Positions 27,402 to 39,519 of a stretch of DNA of 64,000 bases are shown one piece after another; position 1 is the first letter of the stretch, and each line of letters opens with the position of its first letter. Origin of the DNA: Ramlibacter sp. (GTDB lineage Bacteria > Pseudomonadota > Gammaproteobacteria > Burkholderiales > Burkholderiaceae_C). The translations under genes were made by a program, and so were the position numbers. The notes beneath the pieces were generated by a model. It was not told the DNA's origin. It worked only from the letters and a program-made list of their open reading frames with translations, and ran no database searches. Location: contig JADJPY010000002.1 of NCBI GenBank assembly GCA_016713005.1, forward strand, positions 1 to 64,000, given 5' to 3'.

Positions 27402-27884
27402 GTGCTGCCACGCGTCACCATCCAGACCGCCGACTTCAACCTCGCCGACGAGATTGCCGTCCTGCGCGCGCAGGACGCGCGCGTGGGCGCCGTGTGCGCC
27501 TTTGTGGGCACGGTGCGCGACCGCAGCGACGGCGCCGACGTGCGGGCCATGGAGCTGGAGCACTACCCGGGCATGACCGAGCGCGCCATCGAAGGCATGA
27601 TCGATGCCGCGTTTGCCCGTTTTGACATGCTGGGCGCGCGCGTGATTCACCGGGTGGGACCCCTGCAGCCGACGGACCAGATCGTGCTGGTGGCGGTGAC
27701 GTCCGCCCACCGGGGCGAGAGTTTCCAGGCCTGCGAGTTCCTGATGGACTACCTCAAGACGCAGGCGCCGTTCTGGAAGAAAGAGCACACACCACAGGGC
27801 GCGCGCTGGGTCGACGCGCGCGTGAGCGACGATACCGCGCTGTCGCGCTGGGGCATTGCCGCCGGCAACGCTACGGCGGCGTGA
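27402..27884 (+). CDS. moaE: Molybdopterin synthase catalytic subunit
   Basis: MoaE transfers sulfur from MoaD to precursor Z to form molybdopterin. The 160-aa product has GAVCAFVGTVRDRSDG, ELEHYPGMTERAIEGM, RVIHRVGPLQPTDQIVLVAVTSAHRGESFQACEFLMDYLKT in pieces, and the catalytic FWKKEH. The start is probably GTG 27402, with GGAG about 11 bases before; the frame is open further up without homology. The stop overlaps the convergent marR-type gene by 14 bp. Confidence 0.93.
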   Translation: MLPRVTIQTADFNLADEIAVLRAQDARVGAVCAFVGTVRDRSDGADVRAMELEHYPGMTERAIEGMIDAAFARFDMLGARVIHRVGPLQPTDQIVLVAVTSAHRGESFQACEFLMDYLKTQAPFWKKEHTPQGARWVDARVSDDTALSRWGIAAGNATAA

Positions 27885-28455
27885 CAGAGGCGGTGTCGGG
27901 TGGCACGAAGGGCGCGCGCGCCTCGTGCTCCAGCCCCTGGGTGAGCTGCTGCAGCAGCTCCACCAGCTGGGCTTTCTGCTCGGTCGACAGCGGCGCCATC
28001 AGCCGGCCATAGGCCAGTTCGGCCGGCTTCTGGGCGAGCTCCAGCGCCGTGGTGCCCGCCGGGGTCAGCGTCACCGAGCGGTTTCGCCGGTTCACCGGGT
28101 CCGGTGTGCGTGCCACCAGGCCGCGTGCCTCCAGGACCTGGAGGACGCGCAACACCGTCACCTTGTCGAATCCGAGGGCCCGCGCCAGGCTGGACTGGTC
28201 CAGCCCCGGGCTGGCCCGCAGGACCGTCAGCACGCCAAACTGCGCCGCTGTCAGGCCCACGGTGCGGCATTCGTCCTCGAACACGGCGGCGGATATCTGG
28301 TGCGCGCGGCGCAGCAGGAAACCCGGGCGGGCATACAGGCGCGCGAGGCTGGAGATCGAGGTATTGGGCAAGACGGGGGCTTTCGGCGCGTTCGGACTCA
28401 GGGAATCCTTGGATTGTTTCCCGGGAATCCTCGCAGAACAATGGTTAGCATGCAA
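27871..28455 (-). CDS. MarR-family transcriptional regulator
   Basis: The protein, up to 194 aa, has a winged helix-turn-helix of MarR type: LTAAQFGVLTVLRASPGLDQSSLARALGFDKVTVLRVLQVLEARGLVARTPDPVNRRNRSVTLT. Such regulators dimerise and usually respond to aromatic or phenolic ligands. It is divergent from the Bug receptor-monooxygenase pair, its likely targets. No ATG gives the right N-terminus: TTG at 28455 is the longest start, with TTG at 28371 (LPNTSISSLARLY) an alternative that leaves a roomier promoter region. Confidence 0.87.
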   Translation of the reverse strand: MHANHCSARIPGKQSKDSLSPNAPKAPVLPNTSISSLARLYARPGFLLRRAHQISAAVFEDECRTVGLTAAQFGVLTVLRASPGLDQSSLARALGFDKVTVLRVLQVLEARGLVARTPDPVNRRNRSVTLTPAGTTALELAQKPAELAYGRLMAPLSTEQKAQLVELLQQLTQGLEHEARAPFVPPDTASVTPP

Positions 28456-28474
28456 ACTTTTTAAGGGGCCTCTG

Positions 28475-29482
28475 ATGCCGCTTCCCTGGACTTCCCCCCG
28501 CTGCGCGCGCGTGGTCCGCGGTGCCCTGGCCCTGCTGGTGGCCGTGCTGACGGTTCACGCTCGGGCCCAGGCGCCAGCCGCCTCCGCGCCGGCGCAGCCA
28601 CTCTTGCGACTGATCGTGCCCTTCACCCCGGGCACCGGCATCGACCTGATTGCCCGTACCGTGGGCCCCAAACTCTCAGAGCGTCTGGGCCGTTCCGTGG
28701 TGGTGGACAACCGCGCAGGTGCTTCCGGCAACATCGGGACCGAAGCCGTGGTGCGCGCCGCCCCCAATGGCCAGACCTTGCTGGTGAGCGTCAACACGCT
28801 GGTGATGAACCGCAGTCTGTATCCCAAACTGCCCTTCGATCCGGTTCGGGACCTGACCCCGGTGTCCCTGACGAGCTGGGGCCAGCTGCTGCTGGTGACG
28901 CACCCCGGCAGCGGCCTCAAGACGGCCTCCGAACTGCTGGCGGCGGCGCGCGCGCGGCCAGGCCGCCTCAACTATGCCTCGCCCGGAGTGGGCACGCCGC
29001 ACCACCTGTCGATGGAATTGCTCAAGTCCAGCGCGGGCGTGTTCATCACCCACATCCCCTACCGCGGCAGTGCGCCGGCCGTGACCGACCTGCTCGGCGG
29101 CCAGGTCGACGCGATGTTCCTGCCCATCCATGTGGCGCTGCCCCATGTGCGCAGTGGCCGGTTGGTGGCGCTGGCCCTGGGCAGCGACAGGCGACATGCG
29201 CTGCTGCCCCAGGTGCCCACGCTGGCGCAGGCCAACTCCGGCAACCTCAATGTGGACATGTGGTACGGCATCTTTGCGCCGCCCGGTACCGCGCCCGAGT
29301 TCGTGGCCCGGCTCAACCGCGAGCTCAAGGACATCCTGGCCCTGCCCGACGTTCGCGCCGCCTTCGAAACCCAGGGCATGGACCCCGCGAGCAGCACGCC
29401 CGAGGAGTTCCGCCGCCTGGTGGAGCAGGACGCGGCCCGGTGGGCGCAGGTCATCCGCACGCAGAACATCACCGCGGAATGA
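28475..29482 (+). CDS. Bug-type (TctC family) substrate-binding protein
   Basis: The 335-aa protein has a signal peptide ending near HARAQA and the Bug/TctC periplasmic-binding fold: LRLIVPFTPGTGIDLIARTVGPKLSERLG, VVVDNRAGASGNIGTE, THIPYRGSAPAVTDLLGGQVDAMF and a C-terminal FAPPGTAPEFVARLN. It should capture a carboxylated ligand for a tripartite tricarboxylate transporter, but no tctAB is nearby, so it is an orphan receptor. The stop overlaps the monooxygenase start (ATGA), making a two-gene operon controlled perhaps by the divergent MarR protein. Confidence 0.92.
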   Translation: MPLPWTSPRCARVVRGALALLVAVLTVHARAQAPAASAPAQPLLRLIVPFTPGTGIDLIARTVGPKLSERLGRSVVVDNRAGASGNIGTEAVVRAAPNGQTLLVSVNTLVMNRSLYPKLPFDPVRDLTPVSLTSWGQLLLVTHPGSGLKTASELLAAARARPGRLNYASPGVGTPHHLSMELLKSSAGVFITHIPYRGSAPAVTDLLGGQVDAMFLPIHVALPHVRSGRLVALALGSDRRHALLPQVPTLAQANSGNLNVDMWYGIFAPPGTAPEFVARLNRELKDILALPDVRAAFETQGMDPASSTPEEFRRLVEQDAARWAQVIRTQNITAE

Positions 29483-30723
29483 CCATCAAGGTCGCCATCG
29501 TTGGCGGGGGCATTGGCGGTCTGGGGCTGGCGCTGGCGCTGCATGCGCGGGGTCTGGCCTGCGACGTCTACGAGAGCGTGCCCGAGGTGCGCGAAATAGG
29601 GGTCGGCATCACGCTGCTGCCCCATGCCATGCGCGAGCTCGCGGCGCTGGGCGTGCAGCCCGAGCTGGAGGCGGTGGGCATCGAGAACCTGGAGAGCGTG
29701 TTCTTCAACCGGTGGGGGCAGTTCATCTACCGCGAGCCGCGTGGGCGCCATGCGGGCTATGCGCTGCCCGAGCTGGGCATTCACCGGGGCAAGTTGCACG
29801 GCATCCTGTATCGCGCGGTGTTGCAGCGCCTGGGGGCGGACCATGTGCTGACCGACCACCGCTGCGTGGGCGTGGAGCAGGGCGAGGCGGGCGCCACACT
29901 GGGTTTTGTGCGCCAGTCCAGCGGCGCGGCGTTGCCCTCCGCCCGGGCGGATGTGGTCATCGCCTGCGACGGCGTCAACTCCACCGTGCGCCGCCAGTTC
30001 TATCCGGCCGAGCAGGTGGCGTTCGCCGGCATCAACACCTGGCGAGGCGTGACGCGGCACAAGCCCATCCTGACGGGCAAGTCCTACCTGCGCATCGGCT
30101 CCATCGACACCGGCAAGATGGTGATCTACCCGATCGTGGACAACCTGGACCCGAAGGGCCACCAGCTGGTCAACTGGGTGGCCGAGATCCGGCGGGAGGG
30201 CTCCGCCATGAACGACTGGAACCTGGGTGGCCGTGCAGACGACTTTGTCGACATCTTTTCCGGCTGGCGCTTTGACTGGCTGGACGTGCCCGCGCTCATC
30301 CGCAATGCAGACCAGATCCTGGAGTACCCCATGGTGGACAAGGATCCGGTGCCGCGCTGGACGTTCGGCCGCGTGACGCTGCTGGGCGACGCCGCCCACC
30401 CGATGTACCCGCGCGGCAGCAACGGGTCGGCCCAGGCCCTGGTGGACGCGCGCACCCTCGCCGACGAGCTGGCGCGTCCCGGTGCAGACCCGCGTGCCGC
30501 GCTGCAGGCCTACGAAGCGCAGCGCCTGCCGGTGACGGCGCGCATTGTCGAGACCAACCGCTCGGTGCCGCCCGATTTCATCAACATCAAGGTGGACGAG
30601 CTCTCTGGCGGGCGGCCGTTTGGCAGCATCGACGAGCTGATCAGCCAGGAGGAGCTGCGCCTTATCTCCGAGAACTACAAGCGCATCGCCGGTTTCTCGC
30701 TGGAAGCGCTCAAGCCGGCTTGA
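29479..30723 (+). CDS. FAD-dependent monooxygenase (PhzS/salicylate hydroxylase-like)
   Basis: The 414-aa group A flavoprotein monooxygenase has the GxGxxG dinucleotide fold (AIVGGGIGGLGLALAL), the DG motif (ADVVIACDGVNSTVRRQF) and the GD motif (RVTLLGDAAHPMYPRGSNGSAQALVDARTL). The GSNGSAQAxxDA form resembles PhzS-type enzymes that hydroxylate aromatic carboxylic acids with NAD(P)H and oxygen. The overlap with a Bug receptor for an organic acid suits uptake and hydroxylation of the same compound. The exact substrate is unknown. Confidence 0.9.
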   Translation: MTIKVAIVGGGIGGLGLALALHARGLACDVYESVPEVREIGVGITLLPHAMRELAALGVQPELEAVGIENLESVFFNRWGQFIYREPRGRHAGYALPELGIHRGKLHGILYRAVLQRLGADHVLTDHRCVGVEQGEAGATLGFVRQSSGAALPSARADVVIACDGVNSTVRRQFYPAEQVAFAGINTWRGVTRHKPILTGKSYLRIGSIDTGKMVIYPIVDNLDPKGHQLVNWVAEIRREGSAMNDWNLGGRADDFVDIFSGWRFDWLDVPALIRNADQILEYPMVDKDPVPRWTFGRVTLLGDAAHPMYPRGSNGSAQALVDARTLADELARPGADPRAALQAYEAQRLPVTARIVETNRSVPPDFINIKVDELSGGRPFGSIDELISQEELRLISENYKRIAGFSLEALKPA

Positions 30724-30748
30724 GCGGCGCCGCATGCGCCGTCCGGAT

Positions 30749-30821
30749 TTGCTATAAAAAACATAGCGGCTCAGGTCCATCTGGCGGGGGCCAGGGCACG
30801 ATTTGGCCCAGAAAACTGGCC
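30749..30821 (+). repeat. Dispersed repeat, copy 3
   Basis: TTTGCTATAAAAAACATAGC, then CATCTGGCGGGGGCCAGGG and CACGATTTGGCC. It fills the gap between the convergent monooxygenase gene and the gene at 30821. Confidence 0.7.
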
Positions 30822-31402
30822 TAGTTCAGGTACTTGGGCTTGTCCGCCGCCACGGGGGAGGGGTCTTCGGATGCAGCGGGCGCCGGGGCTGCGACCACCT
30901 GCCACTGCGCAGTGACCAGCGCCTTGTCCAGCAGGTGCACGAAGCCGTGCGTCATCTGCGGCTCCAGCGCCATCTGGAAACCGCGCGCGTTGGGCACGCC
31001 GGGCAGCTTTTCGGAGAAGCCCAGCTGCAGCTGGCCGGTGGGCAGCGGCGAGACGTTGATCTCGGTCACCAGCAGCGGCTCGGCACCCAGCGGCAGCACG
31101 GCGGGCTTTTCCTTGTAGGGCGTCTTGAAATCGGCCTGCTGCAGCGTCTCTTCCTTCTTGAACTCGGCCAGCATCTTCTTGGTCTCGTCGTCTGCGCTGG
31201 CCACCGCAGCCGCGCCGGGCGACTTGACGGCCTCCTGGCGCGCCACATGCTCGGCCACCACCTTGTTCAGCAGCGGCCACAGGCCCAGCGTCAGGCGGCG
31301 GGTGAACCACAGGCGAAGCTCTTCGCCGGCGGTGGTGTTGACCCGCAGCAGGATGCGGTCCTGCTCGCTGGAATAGGTCACGGACAGCTGATGGATGTTC
31401 AT
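30821..31402 (-). CDS. Conserved hypothetical protein
   Basis: The 193-aa protein begins MNIHQLSVTYSSEQDRILLRVNTTAGEELRLWFTRR; I know this type only as a conserved uncharacterised family near clpB in betaproteobacteria. Residues 1-60 look like mixed beta strands, then a Lys/Glu-rich helical linker (about 62-95) and a second beta region (LLVTEINVSPLPTGQLQLGFSEKL). The C-terminus is Ala/Pro-rich. No signal peptide or membrane segment. The start at 31402 is preferred over the longer open frame, which runs into the clpB leader. Confidence 0.72.
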   Translation of the reverse strand: MNIHQLSVTYSSEQDRILLRVNTTAGEELRLWFTRRLTLGLWPLLNKVVAEHVARQEAVKSPGAAAVASADDETKKMLAEFKKEETLQQADFKTPYKEKPAVLPLGAEPLLVTEINVSPLPTGQLQLGFSEKLPGVPNARGFQMALEPQMTHGFVHLLDKALVTAQWQVVAAPAPAASEDPSPVAADKPKYLN

Positions 31403-31490
31403 TCGCTTGATTCTAGTCAGCAGGTGGGCCCGCGGCGGGCTTGAAATGCAGGGTTGCAGCCCAAGCTCGGATGCAACCGGAGATTTCAGG

Positions 31491-34108
<2,618 letters not shown>

Positions 34109-34109
<1 letters not shown>

Positions 34110-34447
34110 TGCAAACCGTGTTCCGATTTGTCCTGCGGCTGGTGCTGCTGGCCGCAGGCCTGGTCTTCGCGGCCAGCCTGCTGCTGGCGGTGGGGGTGAT
34201 GCTGGTCCTGTGGGGCCTGCGCATGCTGTGGGCGCGGCTGACCGGCCGCCCGGTGACGCCGTTTGTGATGCGCATGGACCCGCGTGGCGGGTTCAACCGG
34301 TTTTACGCAGCCCGAAGCGGCGCGGTGGTGGACGCCGAAACCGTGGACCGGGGCGCGAGCCCCGCTGTGCGCGGCCGGCGGGCTGATGTGACCGATGTGG
34401 AGGCGCGCCCAGTGCCGCCCGCATCCGGCGACCAGCGCGGCCCCTGA
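34109..34447 (+). CDS. Small membrane protein downstream of clpB
   Basis: The 112-aa protein has one or two hydrophobic segments (VLRLVLLAAGLVFAASLLLAVGVMLVLWGLRML) followed by a hydrophilic, probably cytoplasmic tail (PRGGFNRFYAARSGAVVDAETV). Its ATG overlaps the clpB stop by one base. No function known. It is the last chromosomal gene before the accessory island. Confidence 0.72.
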
Positions 34448-34459
34448 GCGGTTTCAGGC

Positions 34460-34540
34460 CAGTTTTCAAGAAAAATCGGCCTCCAGCCCGCATCAGAGCT
34501 TTCTGACCCGCTCACTTTTTGATAGCAAAATTCGGCATCC
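34460..34540 (-). repeat. Dispersed repeat, copy 4 (left island boundary)
   Basis: Plus strand: AAATCGGCCTCCAGCCCGCA, then TTTCTGACCCGCTCACTTTT and TGATAGCAAAATTCGG. It is closely similar to copies 5 and 6 at 40745 and 42945. Confidence 0.8.
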
Positions 34541-34674
34541 CCGCCGCCGGACGCTCATACTGACTATCGTCCCGGGTTTCTTGACTTACGATTGAGACGA
34601 AACCGGTAGAACCGCGCAGCCTGGGTCAGCCAAGACCGAAGGCTTCCGCTTGGCGCCGGCACAGGGGCGAACAC

Positions 34675-37465
34675 TTGAATGCTGTCGAGATAGAACAGGC
34701 CATTACCGACCTGGCTGAACTGCCGTTTGAGGCCGCCAGCTTTCCGTTCGCGTTTCTTGAAGCTTTTGGCAACAAAGAAACGACCCTCAAGCGCCTGCGC
34801 GCCGGCGCATCGAATAAGTCAGACGTGGGCGGCGTCCTCCAGACGAACAATATCCATATCCTGACCTGCGACGCGGGACAGGTAACGAAGACACTGGGCG
34901 TCCTCAAGGCCAGCCCGGCAACCACCAAGGCCAAGGCTCGGTTCATCTTGGCCACAGATGGCACGGACTTCGAGGCCGAAGACCTCACGAGCGGCGAGAC
35001 GGTTGCCTGTGCCTTCAAAGACTTCCCGGACCACTTCGGCTTCTTTCTGCCGCTGGCGGGCATCAGCACGGTCCGTCAGATTAGCGAAAACGCCTTCGAC
35101 ATACGGGCGACCAGTCGCCTCAATCGCCTCTATGTCGAATTGCTGAAGGACAACCCGGACTGGGGTAAGGCCGAACGCCGCCACGACATGAATCACTTCA
35201 TGGCGCGGCTCATCTTCTGCTTCTTCGCCGAAGACACTGACATCTTTATCGGCAGAGGAAGGTTCACAGAGATCGTGGCGCAGATGAGCGCGAAGGACTC
35301 ATCGAACACCCACGATGTCCTGAGCACGCTGTTCCTCGCCATGAACACCAAGCCGGGCGCGGACAGGGTAGCGGCCAGTATTCCCCGTTGGGCCGAAGAT
35401 TTTCCGTACGTGAACGGTGGCCTTTTTTCCGGCAGCATGGAAGTGCCCAAGTTCAGCAGGATCGCCCGCTCGTACCTCTTGCACGTCGGCGGGCTGGACT
35501 GGACCAAGATCAACCCTGACATCTTCGGGTCGATGATCCAGGCCGTGGCCGAGGACGAAGAGCGCGGGAAACTGGGCATGCACTACACCAGTGTGCCCAA
35601 CATCCTCAAGGTGCTCAACCCGCTGTTCCTCGACGACTTGCGCGCTACGCTGGAAGAGGCGGGCGACAACCCGCGCACGCTGCTGAACCTGCGCAAGCGC
35701 ATGGCGAAGATCAGGGTGTTCGACCCCGCCTGCGGCTCCGGCAACTTCCTCGTCATCGCCTACAAGGAAATGCGCGCCATCCAAGCCGAGATCAACCGGC
35801 GGCGCGGCGAGCCGGATCGTGCATCCGACATCCCGCTCACGAACTTCCGCGGGATCGAGCTGCGCGACTTCCCGGCGGAGATTGCGCGCCTTGCGCTGGT
35901 CATCGCCGAGTACCAGTGCGACGTGTTGTATCGCGGGCAGCGCCTTGCGCTGCTGGAGTTCCTGCCCCTACGAAATGAGAACTGGATCACGTGCGGCAAT
36001 GCGCTTCGGTTAGATTGGATTGCCTTGATGGACATTGGCGGCTCTGGTGTGAGGTTGGTTTCTGACGATCTCTTTAGAACGCCACTGGATCAAGCGGAGA
36101 TTAGCTTTGAGCACGAGGGCGGCGAGACATACATCTGCGGAAACCCGCCGTATAAGGGCCAGTCCGAAATGAGCGACACGGAGAAGGACGACTTGTCGGC
36201 AGTCTTCTCGAGCACGGCAATTCAGTGGAAGTCACTTGACTACGTGCTGGGCTGGTTCTGGAAGGCGCGTGAAATGTCGGTGAACAGCGGGAGCTGCGCA
36301 GCTTTCGTCGCAACCAACTCAATCTGCCAGGGCCAGCAGGTGCCTGCGTTCTGGAAGTACGCACTTGACGGTCATTTCGATATCAGCTTCGCTCGGACAT
36401 CGTTCAAGTGGAAGAATCTGGCCACCAAGAATGCAACCGTCACGGTAGTGGTGGTTGGCATGTGCGTCAGGCCGACAAACATACGGTTGTATGACGAGAT
36501 CGAGGGGCAGGACCCGGTGGAGCGAAGGGTGTCCTTCATCGGCCCGTACCTCGTCCCAGACACACGTACCATCGTTGAAAAGTCGAGCAAGCCCATCAAT
36601 GGGCTGCCACCGATGGATTACGGCAGCAAGCCAGCGGATGGCGGCGGTCTCGTCATCAAAGCGGCGGACTATGAGCTGATCCCAGATCAGAGCGTGAAGC
36701 GCTACGTCAAGCACTACCTCGGCAGTGACGAGTACATCGAAGGGAAGGCTCGATACTGCTTGTGGATCAGCGCCTCCGAGGCGTTAGGCGCACTACAGCA
36801 TCGTTACATCAGGGATCGAGTAGAGGCGGTACGCATATTCCGCGCGGCGAGTCGGAAGGAGCAGACACGCGAGATGGCAGGCCTAGCCTATGCGTTCTGC
36901 GAAATTCGCCATGGAAGGGACATCGGCACAGAGATGCCCTTGATCATTCCTATCCATACGAGCGAAAACAGAGACTTCTTACCTGTAGGAGCATTGCAGC
37001 CAGGCGCAGTGGTCTCTAACGCAGCCTTCGGCCTCTACGACGCCCCGCTTTGGAGTATGGCTCTAATTGCGTCCAGTCTTCATCTCATTTGGATAGCAAC
37101 TATTTGCGGCAAGCTCGAAACGCGATACCGCTACTCCAACACCCTCGGCTGGAACACGTTCCCGGTACCAACGTTGACGGAAAAGAACAGGGGCCGACCT
37201 CACACGTTGTGCCGAGGACATCTTGCTCGCGAGGGAGCATCACTTCCCGGCAACTATCGCCGACTTGTACGACCCCGACGAGATGCCCGAGGACTTGCGG
37301 GCCGCCCATGCCCGCAACGACGAGGTACTGGAGCGCATATACATCGGGCGGCGCTTCAAGAACGATACCGAGCGGCTAGAGAAGCTGTTCGACCTCTACA
37401 CCAAGATGACTGCCGTGGCTGCACCGGCCAGGGCGAGGAAGCGTAAGGCGGGAGCGAGCACATGA
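34675..37465 (+). CDS. Class I SAM-dependent DNA methyltransferase, type IIG/MmeI-like (C-terminal frameshift)
   Basis: A large N6-adenine-type DNA methyltransferase: motif I VFDPACGSGNFLVIAY (about residues 348-363) and catalytic motif IV NPPY (about 490-493). The N-terminal 340 residues (SFPFAFLEAFGNKETTLKRL; GTDFEAEDLTSGETVACAFKD) are conserved in this family, but I see no confident PD-(D/E)xK nuclease. After about 37190 the frame is lost in a GGGG run: the family tail (ADLTRCAEDILLAREHHFPATIADLYDPDEMP) continues in another frame to a stop at 37465, overlapping the helicase start. In the first frame a stop comes at 37446. The gene starts with TTG after AGGGG. It is first of three overlapping genes with a helicase and GIY-YIG nuclease. 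The region 36000-37180, the likely target-recognition part, has visibly lower GC than the first half. Confidence 0.85.
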
Positions 37466-39519
37466 ACGACAAGATCAAATCCGTCCCTTCGGTTTCCGTT
37501 TCGTACGCGCGCAACGGAGCATCGACCAAGGCCAACGCCCTCGGGATGCGTCCGATGCAGGAACGCGCTTACGAGAAGCGCGGCGAGCAGTACCTGCTCA
37601 TCAAATCGCCGCCTGCATCGGGCAAGAGCCGCGCGCTCATGTTTGTTGCACTCGACAAGCTCGAGAACCAGGGCCTGAAGCAGGCCATCATCGTTGTGCC
37701 AGAGAAGTCGATCGGCGCGAGCTTCAATGATGAGCCGTTGTCCAAGTACGGCTTCTGGTCTGACTGGCACGTTGAGCCCAGGTGGAATCTGTGTAACGCG
37801 CCAGGCAATGACAACGGCGGCAAAGTGAAGTCAGTCGGAGCGTTCCTTGAAAGCACGAATAGTGTGCTGGTCTGCACCCACGCGACGTTCCGCTTCGCGG
37901 TCGATGCGTACGGCGTCGAGAAGTTCGACGACCGGCTGATCGCTGTCGATGAGTTCCACCACGTCTCCGCCAACCCCGACAACAAGCTCGGCCTGCACTT
38001 GGGGCAGTTCATGGCCCGTGGCAAGTCGCACATCGTCGCCATGACGGGTTCGTATTTCCGGGGAGACGCTGAGGCAGTGTTGGCTCCATCGGATGAGTCG
38101 AAGTTCGATACCGTAACCTACACGTACTACGAGCAGCTCAACGGGTATGAGTACCTCAAGCAGCTCGACATCGGCTACTTCTTTTACAGCGGTTCTTACG
38201 TCGATGACATCCTCAATGTTCTCGACCCTGCCGAGAAGACCATCATCCACATTCCGAACGTAAATTCGCGCGAGAGCACGAAGGACAAGGTGCGGGAGGT
38301 CGAGCACATCATCGAGGCGCTTGGTGAGTGGCAGGGCATCGACGCTCAGACAGGCTTCCAGCTCGTGAAGCGGCCCGATGGCCGTGTGCTGCGGATCGCC
38401 GATCTTGTTGATGACGATGCCGCGAAGCGGGACCGCGTATCGGCAGGGCTCAAAGACCCGGCTCAGAAGAACAACCGTAATCACGTTGACATCATCATCG
38501 CGCTGGGCATGGCTAAGGAGGGATTTGACTGGATTTGGTGTGAGCACGCGCTCACCGTAGGCTACAGGGCGAGTTTGACCGAGATCGTGCAGATCATCGG
38601 GCGCGCAACGCGTGATGCTCCCGGCAAGACGCGCGCACGCTTCACCAATCTGATCGCCGAGCCCGATGCGTCTGAGGAAGCCGTGACCGAGGCGGTCAAC
38701 GACACGCTTAAGGCCATCGCGGCGAGCCTCTTGATGGAGCAGGTGCTCGCACCTCGCTTCGAGTTCAGGCCGAAGAACTTAGAGAACGGCCCCACGCCGG
38801 GCTTTGACTACGGCGATGGAGGGTATGACCCGACCCGTTCCAACGTCGGGGTTAATCACGCGACGGGGCAGGTGCAGATCGAGATCAAGGGACTGGTCGA
38901 GCCCAAGAGCAAAGAGGCCGCACGCATCTGCCAGGAAGACTTGAATGAGGTGATTGCGACCTTTATTCAGGACAAGACCAATGTCGAGCGCGGCCTGTTT
39001 GACGAGGAGCTGGTGCCCGAGGAACTGACCCAGGTCCGCATGGGCAAGATCATCAAGGACAAGTACCCCGAGCTTGATGCCGAGGATCAGGAGGCTGTAC
39101 GCCAGCATGCCGTCGCCGCTCTTACGCTTACGCAGCAGGCCAAGCAGCTCGTCGCCGGGGGCGATGATGGCGAGACCGCTGTCAATACGGCTCTGATTGA
39201 CGGCGTGCGCAAATTTGCAATGGATGTGCGTGAGCTGGATATTGATCTCATCGACCGCATCAACCCATTCGGTGAAGCCTATGCCATCCTCGCCAAGACT
39301 ATGAGCGAGGAAAACCTGAAACAGGTTGCGGCGGCAATCTCCGCCAAACGCACGAACCTGACGCCCGAAGAGGCCAAAGAACTTGCGGTGCGGGCTGTGC
39401 AGTTCAAGCGGGAGCGCGGTCGCGTGCCCGCGCTCGATGCGCAGGATGCGTGGGAGCGGCGCATGGCCGAAGGTGCTGCAACCTTCCTGCGCTTCAAGAA
39501 AGAGGGTCGCTATGAGTGA
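37462..39519 (+). CDS. SF2 DEAD/DEAH-box-like helicase of a restriction-type operon
   Basis: The 685-aa superfamily 2 ATPase has Walker A SPPASGKS (residues 49-56), a DEAH-like box DEFHH (163-167), motif III AMTGSY (193-198) and motif VI QIIGRATRD (377-385). The C-terminal 250 residues are helical and not recognised. In this setting it probably acts as an ATP-driven DNA translocase or unwindase. ATG 37462 overlaps the restored end of the methyltransferase gene by 4 bp, and the nuclease gene overlaps its stop by 8 bp, so the three are translationally coupled. Confidence 0.88.
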   Translation: MNDKIKSVPSVSVSYARNGASTKANALGMRPMQERAYEKRGEQYLLIKSPPASGKSRALMFVALDKLENQGLKQAIIVVPEKSIGASFNDEPLSKYGFWSDWHVEPRWNLCNAPGNDNGGKVKSVGAFLESTNSVLVCTHATFRFAVDAYGVEKFDDRLIAVDEFHHVSANPDNKLGLHLGQFMARGKSHIVAMTGSYFRGDAEAVLAPSDESKFDTVTYTYYEQLNGYEYLKQLDIGYFFYSGSYVDDILNVLDPAEKTIIHIPNVNSRESTKDKVREVEHIIEALGEWQGIDAQTGFQLVKRPDGRVLRIADLVDDDAAKRDRVSAGLKDPAQKNNRNHVDIIIALGMAKEGFDWIWCEHALTVGYRASLTEIVQIIGRATRDAPGKTRARFTNLIAEPDASEEAVTEAVNDTLKAIAASLLMEQVLAPRFEFRPKNLENGPTPGFDYGDGGYDPTRSNVGVNHATGQVQIEIKGLVEPKSKEAARICQEDLNEVIATFIQDKTNVERGLFDEELVPEELTQVRMGKIIKDKYPELDAEDQEAVRQHAVAALTLTQQAKQLVAGGDDGETAVNTALIDGVRKFAMDVRELDIDLIDRINPFGEAYAILAKTMSEENLKQVAAAISAKRTNLTPEEAKELAVRAVQFKRERGRVPALDAQDAWERRMAEGAATFLRFKKEGRYE

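Noticed and set aside
34450..34540. Repeat copy 4 as a phage or integrative-element attachment site
   Set aside because: There is no integrase or tRNA gene, and the same repeat occurs at many unrelated intergenic sites.
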